From: an uncultured Verrucomicrobiota bacterium
GTDB lineage: Bacteria; Verrucomicrobiota; Verrucomicrobiia; Verrucomicrobiales; Verrucomicrobiaceae
Direction: 5' to 3'
Length of the DNA: 40,403 nucleotides
NCBI GenBank assembly: GCA_903960845.1
Contig: CAJCCF010000571.1
Location: 1 to 40,403, forward strand
Positions within the stretch are counted from its first letter, which is position 1. The number at the start of each line of letters is the position of its first letter. The notes beneath the pieces were generated by a model. The model searched no databases. It saw only the letters and a program-made list of their open reading frames with translations, and was not told the origin of the DNA. The position numbers were made by a program, and so were the translations under genes. Shown here piece after piece: positions 18,269-27,563 of the stretch.

Positions 18269-19518
18269 TGCTCCACTCCATTCCAACTGACCAATTCGGC
18301 CCGCTGGGCGAACCGATGGCGAAAGCGGTGTCGGCCTGTGTGCATTGCGGCTTCTGCCTCGCCGCATGCCCGACGTATCGAGAACTCGGTCAGGAAATGG
18401 ACACACCGCGTGGCCGCATCGTTCTCATGAAAGAGGTTCTCGAAGGCACGATGAGCTTTGAGGACGCGCAGCCTCATGTGGATCGTTGTCTCGGTTGCCT
18501 CGCGTGCGAGCCTGCCTGTCCGAGCGGCGTGCCGTATCGCGATTTGATCAGCCCGTTTCGCGCTGTGGCAGCCTCGAAGATGAAACGTGGGCTGTTGGAA
18601 AGGCTGCGGCGTTTTCTGGCAGCGCAGACGGTGCCTTATCCAAAGCGGTTTCGTGTGGCGGCACGGATGGCACGGATCGGAAGAATGGTTCCGATGCCAA
18701 AGGCCTGGCGGGCGATGCTGGAACTGATGCCTGACACGATTCCACCCGCTCAGTCATGGACTGAGGTGAATCCCGCCATCGGTGCCAAGCGCGCCCGTGT
18801 GACCTTGCTGACGGGCTGTGCACAGCAGGTGCTCGATCCTGACATCAACACGGCCACCATCGAGGTGCTCACCCGGAATGGCATCGAGGTTGTCGTTCCG
18901 CGCCTGCAAGGTTGCTGCGGTGGTTTGGCTTGGCACACGGGTGATCTCGCTGCAGCGCAGCGTTTTGCCCGGCAGAATCTGGAGGCCTTTCCCGACGATG
19001 TGGACGCCATCCTCACGAACGCCGCCGGCTGTGGCTCGGCGATGCATGAATATCACCTCGTGCTGCGCGGTACGCCGGATGAGGCACGGGCGGAAGCCTT
19101 CCGGCATCACGTGATGGATGTGAGTGTCTTTTTGATGAAACTCGGTCTGCGGGAGCCGCTGCGGGAGACCCAACTCAAAGCCGCCTATCACGATGCCTGC
19201 CACCTCTCGAATGCCCAAAACGTCAGCCGTCAGCCGCGCGACCTGTTGAAAGCCATTCCAGGGCTGCAACTGCTCGAGATCACCGATTCGCATCTCTGCT
19301 GCGGCAGCGCAGGCAGCTACAACATGGACCAGCCCGCGATCGCCTCATCACTGGGCACGCAAAAAGCCAGGAACATTCTCGCCACAGGCGCGGAGATCGT
19401 CGTGACCGGAAACATCGGCTGCATGACTCAGGTGGCGATGCATCTGAAGAAACTCGGATCACCGATTCGAGTGAGGCACACGATGCAAGTCTTGCGCGAT
19501 GCCCATCAACCGAAATAG
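18268..19518 (+). CDS. glcF: glycolate oxidase iron-sulfur subunit GlcF
   Basis: Two 4Fe-4S motifs CVHCGFCLAACPTY and CLGCLACEPACPSGVPY; CCG-domain motifs GCCGGLAWHTGD and CCGSAGSYN; starts at the last base of the GlcE stop codon. Confidence 0.95.
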   Translation: MLHSIPTDQFGPLGEPMAKAVSACVHCGFCLAACPTYRELGQEMDTPRGRIVLMKEVLEGTMSFEDAQPHVDRCLGCLACEPACPSGVPYRDLISPFRAVAASKMKRGLLERLRRFLAAQTVPYPKRFRVAARMARIGRMVPMPKAWRAMLELMPDTIPPAQSWTEVNPAIGAKRARVTLLTGCAQQVLDPDINTATIEVLTRNGIEVVVPRLQGCCGGLAWHTGDLAAAQRFARQNLEAFPDDVDAILTNAAGCGSAMHEYHLVLRGTPDEARAEAFRHHVMDVSVFLMKLGLREPLRETQLKAAYHDACHLSNAQNVSRQPRDLLKAIPGLQLLEITDSHLCCGSAGSYNMDQPAIASSLGTQKARNILATGAEIVVTGNIGCMTQVAMHLKKLGSPIRVRHTMQVLRDAHQPK

Positions 19519-19528
19519 CATACCGGGA

Positions 19529-19921
19529 ATGATGAAACTCCTTCAGGCCGCTTGGAAACAAATACATAGACTGTGCATCCTGCTGATGCGTGGTTTTGGC
19601 GGCCTCCTGATGGTGTTAGCGATGTACAATCTGCTGCGAATCGTTGTTCATGCCCTGTTGGGAGGGCCCGTGGTTTTAGGGCGCATGCAATTCGGTCTCC
19701 CTGAGTTGGTCATTGGTTCCGCCCATCTCACCGGCAACACTTGGTGGAGCATGTTGATCCTGATCTTGATTAACCTGTTCTTCCTCGCCTGGGGATGGGA
19801 TTTGAAGAATATCGGCAGGCCAAATCGACCCATCTCGCCAGGTGGAAGAGCGCATCGCGCTCTGGCAGCGACACGTATCAAACTGCTTTTTAACACCTTA
19901 CTGCGCCGGCCCAACCGCTGA
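19529..19921 (+). CDS. small membrane protein of unknown function in the glycolate cluster
   Basis: MMKLLQAAWKQIHRLCILLMRGFGGLLMVLAMYNLLRIVVHALLGG...TWWSMLILILINLFFLAWGWDL; at least two predicted TM segments, 10 nt after glcF and 17 nt before the permease. Confidence 0.6.
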   Translation: MMKLLQAAWKQIHRLCILLMRGFGGLLMVLAMYNLLRIVVHALLGGPVVLGRMQFGLPELVIGSAHLTGNTWWSMLILILINLFFLAWGWDLKNIGRPNRPISPGGRAHRALAATRIKLLFNTLLRRPNR

Positions 19922-19938
19922 TCTTCATCCACCCATTC

Positions 19939-21555
19939 ATGACCTGGTCCCAAAACTACGATCCGCTCGGCAATCTGATTCTCTCCTCACTCGTGGCAGC
20001 GGTGCCGGTGGTGACGTTATTGGGGCTGCTGGCATTCTGGCATGTGCGGGCACAAATCGCCGCTGCTGCTGGACTCACCGCCGCGCTTTTGATTGCTGTG
20101 TTTGTGTATCACATGCCCGCGGCGATGGCGGGCATGGCGGCGGTGAATGGAGCGGTGTTTGGGCTGTTTCCCATCGGCTGGATTGTGCTGAACGCGATGT
20201 TTGTTTACAACCTGAGCGTGGAGACGGGCCAGTTCGCCGTGCTGCAGCGGCAGATTGCGAATGTTTCAAGCGACCGTCGCATTCAGGCCTTGCTAATCGC
20301 GTTCGCATTTGGTGCGTTCATTGAAGGCGCAGCAGGTTTTGGTGCTCCGGTGGCGATCACGGGTGCACTCATGATCGGTCTTGGTTTCAAACCGCTGGAG
20401 GCGGCGAAGCTGGCTCTGATTGGAAACACCGCGCCGGTGGCGTTTGGATCGCTGGGCACCCCACTGACAACCCTTGCGGACATCACGGGCCTGGATCTGC
20501 TTTCACTCAGCGCGATGGTTGGCAGGCAGTTGCCGTTGTTCTCACTCATCGTGCCGTTCTGGCTGGTGGCAGCCCAGGTTGGCTTGCGTGGGATGCTCGG
20601 CGTGTGGCCGGCGTGTTTCGTCACTGGAGCCAGTTTTGGCTTCATGCAGTTGGTGATGAGCAACTATCATGGACCCTGGCTGGTGGACATCGTGAGCGCC
20701 GTGGTGTCGATGGCGGCGCTCGTGCTGTTCATGAAAGTGTGGACGCCAAAGGAGGCAGGCGAAAAACCGGCGGTGGCAGAAGTGCGCGGTGCATCCCCGT
20801 GGAAGGCGTGGCTGCCGTGGGTGTTTTTGACGGCCTTCGTTTTCTGCTGGGGCATGCCGGCGGTGAAATCGGGTTTGAACGCTGTCTTCAATCAAGAAAT
20901 CGAGGTGCCCATGCTGCACAAACTGGTGGAACGCGTGCCGCCGGTGGTTGTTCATCCGGAACTGGAGAAAGCGGTGTTCAAATTCAATGCTCTATCGGCT
21001 ACCGGCACCGCTGCGATGCTCGCAGGTATGGTGGCCGGATTGTGTCTCGGCCTCTCGCCGAAGCGCCTGCTCATCTTGTATGGCATCACGGTTTGGAAGT
21101 TGCGCGTGTCACTGCTGACCATCGCTCTCATGCTCGCACTGGGTTATGTGACGCGCTACAGCGGCACAGACACGACGATGGGCCTCATGATGGCCGGGAC
21201 GGGTGTGTTGTTTCCATTTTTCTCGCCGGTCATCGGCTGGCTCGGCGTGGCACTTACCGGCAGCGACACCTCTTCGAACGTGCTCTTTGGCAACCTGCAG
21301 CAAGTCACGGCTAACCAACTGCATCTCTCACCCATTCAAATGGCCGCCGCAAACAGCTCCGGCGGGGTGATGGGCAAGATGATCGATGCGCAAAGCATCG
21401 TCGTCGCCAGCGTGGCGACCGGTGGTCATGCTGACAGCCCCGATGCCGGCACGGTGCTGCGCAGCGTCTTCTGGCATAGCGTGGCGCTGGCGCTGCTGAT
21501 GGGATTGCTGGTGATGGCACAGGCCTACTGGATGCCGTGGATGATCGTGAAGTGA
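19939..21555 (+). CDS. glcA: L-lactate permease family transporter (LctP/GlcA; probable glycolate permease by context)
   Basis: Polytopic; AFAFGAFIEGAAGFGAPVAITGALMIGLGFKPLEAAKLALIGNTAPVAFGSLGTPLTTLADITGLD, ALTGSDTSSNVLFGNLQQVTANQLHLSPIQMAAANSSGGVMGKMIDAQSIVVA; LctP family hallmarks; directly downstream of glcDEF. Confidence 0.88.
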   Translation: MTWSQNYDPLGNLILSSLVAAVPVVTLLGLLAFWHVRAQIAAAAGLTAALLIAVFVYHMPAAMAGMAAVNGAVFGLFPIGWIVLNAMFVYNLSVETGQFAVLQRQIANVSSDRRIQALLIAFAFGAFIEGAAGFGAPVAITGALMIGLGFKPLEAAKLALIGNTAPVAFGSLGTPLTTLADITGLDLLSLSAMVGRQLPLFSLIVPFWLVAAQVGLRGMLGVWPACFVTGASFGFMQLVMSNYHGPWLVDIVSAVVSMAALVLFMKVWTPKEAGEKPAVAEVRGASPWKAWLPWVFLTAFVFCWGMPAVKSGLNAVFNQEIEVPMLHKLVERVPPVVVHPELEKAVFKFNALSATGTAAMLAGMVAGLCLGLSPKRLLILYGITVWKLRVSLLTIALMLALGYVTRYSGTDTTMGLMMAGTGVLFPFFSPVIGWLGVALTGSDTSSNVLFGNLQQVTANQLHLSPIQMAAANSSGGVMGKMIDAQSIVVASVATGGHADSPDAGTVLRSVFWHSVALALLMGLLVMAQAYWMPWMIVK

Positions 21556-21615
21556 TCCGCGATTGCGTGACAAAGGGTGACTCGCCAGCAGCGTATTGAT
21601 CGTCCACACTTCTCA

Positions 21616-23049
21616 ATGCTCACCCGCCGCCAGTTACTTCAGACAGCCGGACAAGGTTTCGGCTCTCTCGCCTTTGCCTCGCTGGAAGCGGCAGAGACTT
21701 CGCACCGCTCGCAAGTCATCGTCCCAAAGGCGAAACGCGTGATTCAACTCTTCATGGGCGGTGCGGCATCGCACATCGACCTCTTCGACTACAAGCCGGC
21801 TCTCATCAAACACCACGGTGAAGAGTCGAATTTCGGTGAAGCCGTGGAGGCCTTTCAAAATGGACTCGGGCCCTGGAAGAAACCCGTGTGGGACTTCAAG
21901 CCTTATGGTCAGTGTGGAAGAATGCTGAGCGAAGCCGTGGCACCACTCGGCGCTTGTGCCGATGACATGGCCTTTGTGCATAACATGATCGGAAAGACAG
22001 GCGTGCATTCACAAGCCACCCTGCTCCAGGCCACCGGCTTCAATCTGCCCGGTTTTCCAGGCTTTGGTTGCTGGGTAAGCTACGGCCTGGGGTCATTGAG
22101 TGACAATTTACCGGCCTTCGTCGTGCTGCCCGATCACCGCGGCTTTGCATCCAACGGGCCGAAAAACTGGGACTCGGCTTTTTTACCGTCAGAGAATGCA
22201 GGGACGATCATCTATCCGGGCGCAGAGACACCCATCACGGATTTGTTTCCACACAAGGCCGGGCGCTACATCTCGAAAAAATCCGATCGTGAAAGTTTTG
22301 AACTGCTTGAGCAATTGAACCGCCAGCACATGCAGCAGCGCGCGGAAGACAGCCGCCTCGACTCACGCATCAAGAGCTACGAACTCGCCGCCAAGATGCA
22401 GCTCGCCGCACCTGAAGCCCTGGACATCAGCAAGGAGTCCGACGCGATGAAAGCGATGTATGGCATTCAGGAACACCGCAAAGTCTGGCCCACGGAGATC
22501 AATCCCGAGGAGGAAGCCGACTACATGGGACGCAAGTGTCTTGCCGCGCGCCGGCTGCTGGAGCGCGGCGTGCGTTTCGTCCAGATCTGGAGTGGCAACG
22601 ACAACGGCTTTCCACGCCGCAACTGGGACAGTCACGAAGATGTCGAGCGCGACCACGGCCCGCTGGCATGGGGCATGGCCAAGGCCGTCAGCGCCTTGAT
22701 TCTTGATTTGAAACAGCGCGGCCTGCTTGATGACACCATCATCTTGTGGACCACGGAGTTTGGCCGGATGCCCAGCACGCAGGGCGGCAGGGGTCGTGAC
22801 CACAATCCCTACGTCTTCACCAACTGGCTCTGTGGCGGTGGCATCAAGGGCGGTGTGGTCGCGGGCGAGAGTGATCAATGGGGCTACAAACCGCTCGACC
22901 GCGCCAATCCAACAACCTGCTACGACATTCATGCCACGATGATGCACCTGCTCGGCATCGATCACACCAGACTCACGATGCGGCACAACGGCATCGACCG
23001 CCGTCTGACGGATGTGCACGGGCGCGTGATCAAGGACCTGCTTGCCTAA
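21616..23049 (+). CDS. DUF1501 (secreted, sulfatase-like fold) protein
   Basis: [27 protein letters not shown] (Tat-like); [25 protein letters not shown]...[19 protein letters not shown]...[38 protein letters not shown]...[42 protein letters not shown]. Confidence 0.92.
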   Translation: MLTRRQLLQTAGQGFGSLAFASLEAAETSHRSQVIVPKAKRVIQLFMGGAASHIDLFDYKPALIKHHGEESNFGEAVEAFQNGLGPWKKPVWDFKPYGQCGRMLSEAVAPLGACADDMAFVHNMIGKTGVHSQATLLQATGFNLPGFPGFGCWVSYGLGSLSDNLPAFVVLPDHRGFASNGPKNWDSAFLPSENAGTIIYPGAETPITDLFPHKAGRYISKKSDRESFELLEQLNRQHMQQRAEDSRLDSRIKSYELAAKMQLAAPEALDISKESDAMKAMYGIQEHRKVWPTEINPEEEADYMGRKCLAARRLLERGVRFVQIWSGNDNGFPRRNWDSHEDVERDHGPLAWGMAKAVSALILDLKQRGLLDDTIILWTTEFGRMPSTQGGRGRDHNPYVFTNWLCGGGIKGGVVAGESDQWGYKPLDRANPTTCYDIHATMMHLLGIDHTRLTMRHNGIDRRLTDVHGRVIKDLLA

Positions 23050-24131
23050 CCAACTTGTGCGCGCTGACGCAGCCAGTGATCAGCGATGATCAGATGCACC
23101 ATCGCCTCGACCATGGGTACTGCGCGAGGCAGCACACAGGCATCGTGACGGCCCCGGGCTGAGAGGGTGGTGTCCTCGCCGGTGTTGGTGACCGTCTTTT
23201 GCTCGCGCAAAACCGTCGCGGTCGGTTTGAAGGCGACGCGGAAGACAATCTCTTCGCCATTGCTGATCCCGCCCTGAATTCCACCGCTGCGATTGCTGCG
23301 GGTGCGGACCTTTTTGCCATCCATGAAGAACTCGTCGTTATGCTCCAGGCCTGTCATGTGAGTTCCTGCAAAGCCGCTGCCAATTTCGAAGCCTTTCGTT
23401 GCGGGCAAACTCATCATGGCTTTGGCAAGATCGGCTTCCAGCTTGTCAAAGACGGGTTCACCGAGACCGGGTGGCACACCACGCACCACACACTCGATGA
23501 CACCACCAACACTGTTTCCCTCGCTGCGCACCTGTTCAATGAGTGCAATCATGGGCTCAACAGCCTTTGGATCACAGGTTCGAACGATGTTGGATTCAAT
23601 AGCTTCTGCGGTGAGATCAGCACCGGCGGGCACCACGGCCTCGATGTCCTTGATGGTCTTGACGTAAGCAAGGCATTCGTAGCCATTTAAACTCTGCTGG
23701 AGCACTTTTCGGGCGATGGCCCCTGCCGCGACACGCCCGATGGTTTCACGCGCGCTGGAGCGGCCTCCTCCCGAAATCGCGCGGATGCCGTATTTCGCAT
23801 CATAGGTGTAATCGGCATGACTTGGCCGATAGGCCTGGGCCATCTCGGTGTAGGCCGAAGGACGCTGATCTGTGTTGCGGACAAAAATACCTATGGGCGT
23901 GCCAAGTGTCCGGCCATCAAGCACCCCGGAAAGAATCTCCGCTTTGTCGTCTTCCTTGCGTGGCGTCACGATCTTGCTCTGTCCAGGGCGGCGGCGATCT
24001 AGCTCATGCTGAATGTCCTCGACAGTCAAAGGAACAAGCGGCGGGCATCCATCAATCACGACTCCAACGCCTGGGCCATGGGATTCGCCCCAGGTGCTAA
24101 TGCGGAAGAGTGTGCCGAGGCTGCTGGACAT
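23046..24131 (-). CDS. aroC: chorismate synthase
   Basis: [97 protein letters not shown]...[27 protein letters not shown]...[28 protein letters not shown]. Confidence 0.97.
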   Translation of the reverse strand: MSSSLGTLFRISTWGESHGPGVGVVIDGCPPLVPLTVEDIQHELDRRRPGQSKIVTPRKEDDKAEILSGVLDGRTLGTPIGIFVRNTDQRPSAYTEMAQAYRPSHADYTYDAKYGIRAISGGGRSSARETIGRVAAGAIARKVLQQSLNGYECLAYVKTIKDIEAVVPAGADLTAEAIESNIVRTCDPKAVEPMIALIEQVRSEGNSVGGVIECVVRGVPPGLGEPVFDKLEADLAKAMMSLPATKGFEIGSGFAGTHMTGLEHNDEFFMDGKKVRTRSNRSGGIQGGISNGEEIVFRVAFKPTATVLREQKTVTNTGEDTTLSARGRHDACVLPRAVPMVEAMVHLIIADHWLRQRAQVG

Positions 24132-24428
24132 AAGGAGTATATGATGGAGGGCGTCTGCCGATGTGCAAACGTTCAGAGCTTTTGCATGGTTGTTACGCTT
24201 TCACACAGTCTCTATGATTGGAGAATGATTCGAGCAGGAATCCTCCTTAACCGTATAGGCTGGGCATAACTGCAATAAGGCTGTTCCTTGCACCAACTGA
24301 GCCTGTTCCACGTCGTTCGGGCCGTGGATAAAATTGGGCACAGCTTGTGAGGTGTCATCAACAAGTCGCAGTTTTGAAGGTTCTTCGCAGAGCTGAGTGA
24401 CTTGTTGGTTCGTTTGCTCACAATGAAT

Positions 24429-25157
24429 TCAGGAAACTTCACTGGCGGATTGATCGGGTTTGGAGCTTTCCAGGATCAAAGGAAGATGCTCGGAGGCAAG
24501 GGCACTGCGTGCCGCGTCAACTTCCGCTTCCTTTTTGCTGCGTCCCAGCCCGCGACCAAGTTCTTTCCCGCACCAGGTCACCATGGCGTAAAAAGACTTG
24601 GCATGATCGGGTCCGCTTTCCTCGAGAATCTGATACGACGGCGATTGTGGACTGATGGCCTGCAAATGTTCCTGAAGCTGACCCTTGGGATTTTCCTCCA
24701 CCGGACTGGTTCCGAGACCTTTGATCTGCTCCATGAAAAGGCAGCGCACCATGCGCCGGGCAGCGTCCATGCCGCCATCCAGAAAAACAGCGCCGGCAAC
24801 AGCTTCCAGTGCATCGGCCAGGGTGGAATCACGCTCACGACCGCCGCTGCTTTCTTCACCGCGCGCCATGAGGAGGAAGCCGCCGAGACGGATTTGTTTG
24901 GCAATGACAGCGAGCGCCTTTGTGGAAACAAGTTGGGAGCGCACTTTGGTCAGCATGCCTTCATCAGCCTGGGTGAACTGAAGATAAAGTATCTCCGAGA
25001 GAACAAGTTGAAGGACCGCATCGCCAAGAAACTCCAGCCGCTGATTATCAGGCTGAGTGCGCTGCATCTCATAACCAAGACTGGGATGGGTCAGTGCCTG
25101 CTTGAGCAATGAGCGATCAGCAAAGGTGTGTCCGAGGACAGATTCGAGGAGTTCCAT
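24429..25157 (-). CDS. rnc: ribonuclease III
   Basis: MELLESVLGHTFADRSLLKQALTHPSLGYEMQRTQPDNQRLEFLGDAVLQLVLSEILY...DALEAVAGAVFLDGGMDAARRMV plus C-terminal dsRBD. Confidence 0.96.
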   Translation of the reverse strand: MELLESVLGHTFADRSLLKQALTHPSLGYEMQRTQPDNQRLEFLGDAVLQLVLSEILYLQFTQADEGMLTKVRSQLVSTKALAVIAKQIRLGGFLLMARGEESSGGRERDSTLADALEAVAGAVFLDGGMDAARRMVRCLFMEQIKGLGTSPVEENPKGQLQEHLQAISPQSPSYQILEESGPDHAKSFYAMVTWCGKELGRGLGRSKKEAEVDAARSALASEHLPLILESSKPDQSASEVS

Positions 25158-25230
25158 GAGCGCGTTATTGTGAAGTCACTCCTTCATTGCGCAACCAATG
25201 CGGTGCCTTGATGACCTGCATTTGAGGAAG

Positions 25231-25306
25231 TGGGGTGATCGACGGGGCTCGAACCCGCAACAACCAGAATCACAATCTGGGGCTCTACCATTGAGCTACG
25301 ACCACC
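25231..25306 (-). tRNA. tRNA-His (anticodon GTG)
   Basis: Reverse complement GGTGGTCGTAGCTCAATGGTAGAGCCCCAGATTGTGATTCTGGTTGTTGCGGGTTCGAGCCCCGTCGATCACCCCA folds as a cloverleaf; loop TTGTGAT, G-1 pairing C73 (His identity), encoded CCA. Confidence 0.96.
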
Positions 25307-25444
25307 AACTTGAGGGGCCGACAGTAATGCACCTCATCGGGTCTGCCAGCGCTTTTTTCATCACTCCTCAGAGCCCGCTTGGCGGTCCCCACTTTGAAAA
25401 TTGCGGTTGTCAATGCACCAGGTCACTAGCATTCTGCGACCGAC

Positions 25445-26056
25445 ATGGCATCCCCAAACTATAAAGGTAACAATCCCCGCCCAGGTCCACATCGCGGACC
25501 CTCTGGACCACCACGTCCAGCAACCGGCGGCCCGCCACGACCGGCGACTGGCGCAACTGGCTCAAGCACTGGCGGCCCGCCGCGACCTTATACAAGTACT
25601 GGGGGTCCGCCACGACCATACACAAGCGGTCCACCACGTCCAGCCGGTGCGGCTGGTCCAGCTACCGGGACCGGAGCAACAGGAGCCGCAGGCGGAACAG
25701 GCAATGCCCCAAGGCCTTACAACGGTCCTTCCCGCCCAGGTGGCAGTTTTGGCAATGGCAAAGGTCGCGGCGGCAGTCGTGGTCGTGGACGCGGTTACTC
25801 GGCACCACCGCGCCGCCCGGAACCTGTTGAAGACGATACCAAGCAGAAAGAGGAGGCCATCGAACTTGAAGGCACCATCTCTGCCGTGCTTGCCGGCACC
25901 ATGTTCCGCGTGAAGCTGAAGAACGAGCACGAAGTGCTGGCCCATATCTCGGGAAAGATGCGCAAAAAATTCATTCGTCTCGTCATCGGAGACAACGTGA
26001 AGATCGAGATGTCACCCTACGACATGGACAAGGCGCGAATCGTCTACCGGCTCTGA
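25445..26056 (+). CDS. infA: translation initiation factor IF-1 with long low-complexity N-terminal extension
   Basis: C-terminal ~68 aa [68 protein letters not shown] is a canonical IF-1 OB fold; N-terminal ~130 aa [16 protein letters not shown] repeats plus [14 protein letters not shown]. Confidence 0.9.
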   Translation: MASPNYKGNNPRPGPHRGPSGPPRPATGGPPRPATGATGSSTGGPPRPYTSTGGPPRPYTSGPPRPAGAAGPATGTGATGAAGGTGNAPRPYNGPSRPGGSFGNGKGRGGSRGRGRGYSAPPRRPEPVEDDTKQKEEAIELEGTISAVLAGTMFRVKLKNEHEVLAHISGKMRKKFIRLVIGDNVKIEMSPYDMDKARIVYRL

Positions 26057-26065
26057 TTTGACGCG

Positions 26066-26614
26066 ATGGCTCGGGACATCGTTTACTTCGATTTGGAAAC
26101 CCGCCGAACCGCGAATGACGTGGGCGGTTGGGGAAACAAGCACCAGATGGGCATCTCCGTCGCGGTGACCTACAGCACCAAGCTGGGCGAGTACCGCATT
26201 TACGAGGAAGACGAAACCAACGAGTTGATCAATCAGCTCGTGCGCGCTGATCTGGTGGTGGGTTTTAACCACATCAGCTTCGACTACGAAGTGGTCATGG
26301 GGCACACGATCTTCGATTTCCGTGATCAGGTTCGAAGCCTGGATCTGCTGGTGGAGCTTGAAAAAAAACTCGGGCATCGGCTCAAACTTGAGTCCGTGGC
26401 CGCGGCAAGTCTTGGCACAGGTAAAACGGCTGATGGACTGGAAGCCATCCGTTGGTGGCAGCAGGGCAAGATGGCGGAGATCGCCGAGTACTGCGCCTTC
26501 GACGTGAAGGTGACCAAGTGTGTCCACGAGTATGGCGCCAAGCATGGCCACGTGAAATATCACGACCGCAATGGCCGCGAGCAAAGTGTGGCCGTGGAGT
26601 GGTCGATTGATTGA
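26066..26614 (+). CDS. RNase H-like (DEDDy-type) 3'-5' exonuclease domain protein
   Basis: MARDIVYFDLETRRTANDVGGWGNKHQMGISVAVTY...DLVVGFNHISFDYEVV...AEYCAFDVKVTKCVHEY; DxE, N/D and YxxxD exonuclease motifs; 9 nt after infA. Confidence 0.8.
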   Translation: MARDIVYFDLETRRTANDVGGWGNKHQMGISVAVTYSTKLGEYRIYEEDETNELINQLVRADLVVGFNHISFDYEVVMGHTIFDFRDQVRSLDLLVELEKKLGHRLKLESVAAASLGTGKTADGLEAIRWWQQGKMAEIAEYCAFDVKVTKCVHEYGAKHGHVKYHDRNGREQSVAVEWSID

Positions 26615-26869
26615 AGCGCTGCCCGCGGGATCGCGGTTGTTCTCCGCCAGATTCGTCCAAACGCTGCCATCTCTTCTATCCTCGGTGAATCTTGTTTCAG
26701 GAGAATCGCACCTCGCAACCGCGCTTTGATTTGGCTCCGCTCCGTTACTCATGAGCCGACTTCATGATCCGATATTCGCACGCTACTCTGCATTTTTGTT
26801 GCCCCAGTACGGCATAGGCGGCTAAAACCTGATCATGAAATTTAAAGCCCGTGATATTCCAACAAAACC

Positions 26870-27295
26870 GTGGGCTACAATGCTGCTGACAAACCTCACG
26901 ATCTGTGGATGATCTTCAGAGTTCGGCCAACACAAATGGGATTTGTACTCCATAGACTCCCTCACGAGAATCTGAGAAGGCTTCCATCATGCCTCGGTGA
27001 TGCATATGGGGTAGCTTCCATTGACGAACATCGACACCCAGAAGGCAATGAGAGGCGGCTTCGGTATAGAGTCACATCTGGGAGAGGAAGCATTACGGTT
27101 GCTCAGTGGCCAGCTGAGGAATTTGACGATAAGTCGAAGGCGATTGTATTCATCACACAAGATCACCCCATGAATCCGTTCAAGTGGCGGGCAGATTTCC
27201 AGACCTACAATGCGTTCCTCAAGGACATGAAAGCACACGGCCTTGAGGAGATCCCTGTCGAAGGAAACGAAACGACAGATCAACACAACTCCTGA
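26870..27295 (+). CDS. hypothetical protein
   Basis: 141-aa ORF from GTG start, no recognised family (MGYNAADKPHDLWMIFRVRPTQMGFVLHRLPHENLRRL...WRADFQTYNAFLKDMKAHGLEEI); lies in sequence that looks less GC-rich than its surroundings. Confidence 0.4.
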   Translation: MGYNAADKPHDLWMIFRVRPTQMGFVLHRLPHENLRRLPSCLGDAYGVASIDEHRHPEGNERRLRYRVTSGRGSITVAQWPAEEFDDKSKAIVFITQDHPMNPFKWRADFQTYNAFLKDMKAHGLEEIPVEGNETTDQHNS

Positions 27296-27563
27296 AATGA
27301 CCATCAAGCAATCCACTCGCCAATACGGGCAGAAACATTAAAGGGTGTATTGCTGCGAGGAACGAGCCAGCAAATGCCCCTCGAGTTATACGCTGACTTG
27401 CCGCGATGAGCGGCAGCTGTTTGAGGCGAAGCCAATCCGCAGAGCTGGTGCAGCAGGTCACCCCGGCTTTGGCTGAAAGGCACGCTGATGCGCTTGATGT
27501 TAGGCCTTAGATGCTCGTTTCGCTTTGAAGCAATGGCGGCTGAACCCAGCGCGTTGGTTGACG

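Noticed and set aside
27499-27505. GTTAGGC resembling an integron attC core site (GTTRRRY)
   Set aside because: No matching RYYYAAC partner at plausible distance on either strand, no imperfect palindrome spanning the region and no integrase; likely chance.
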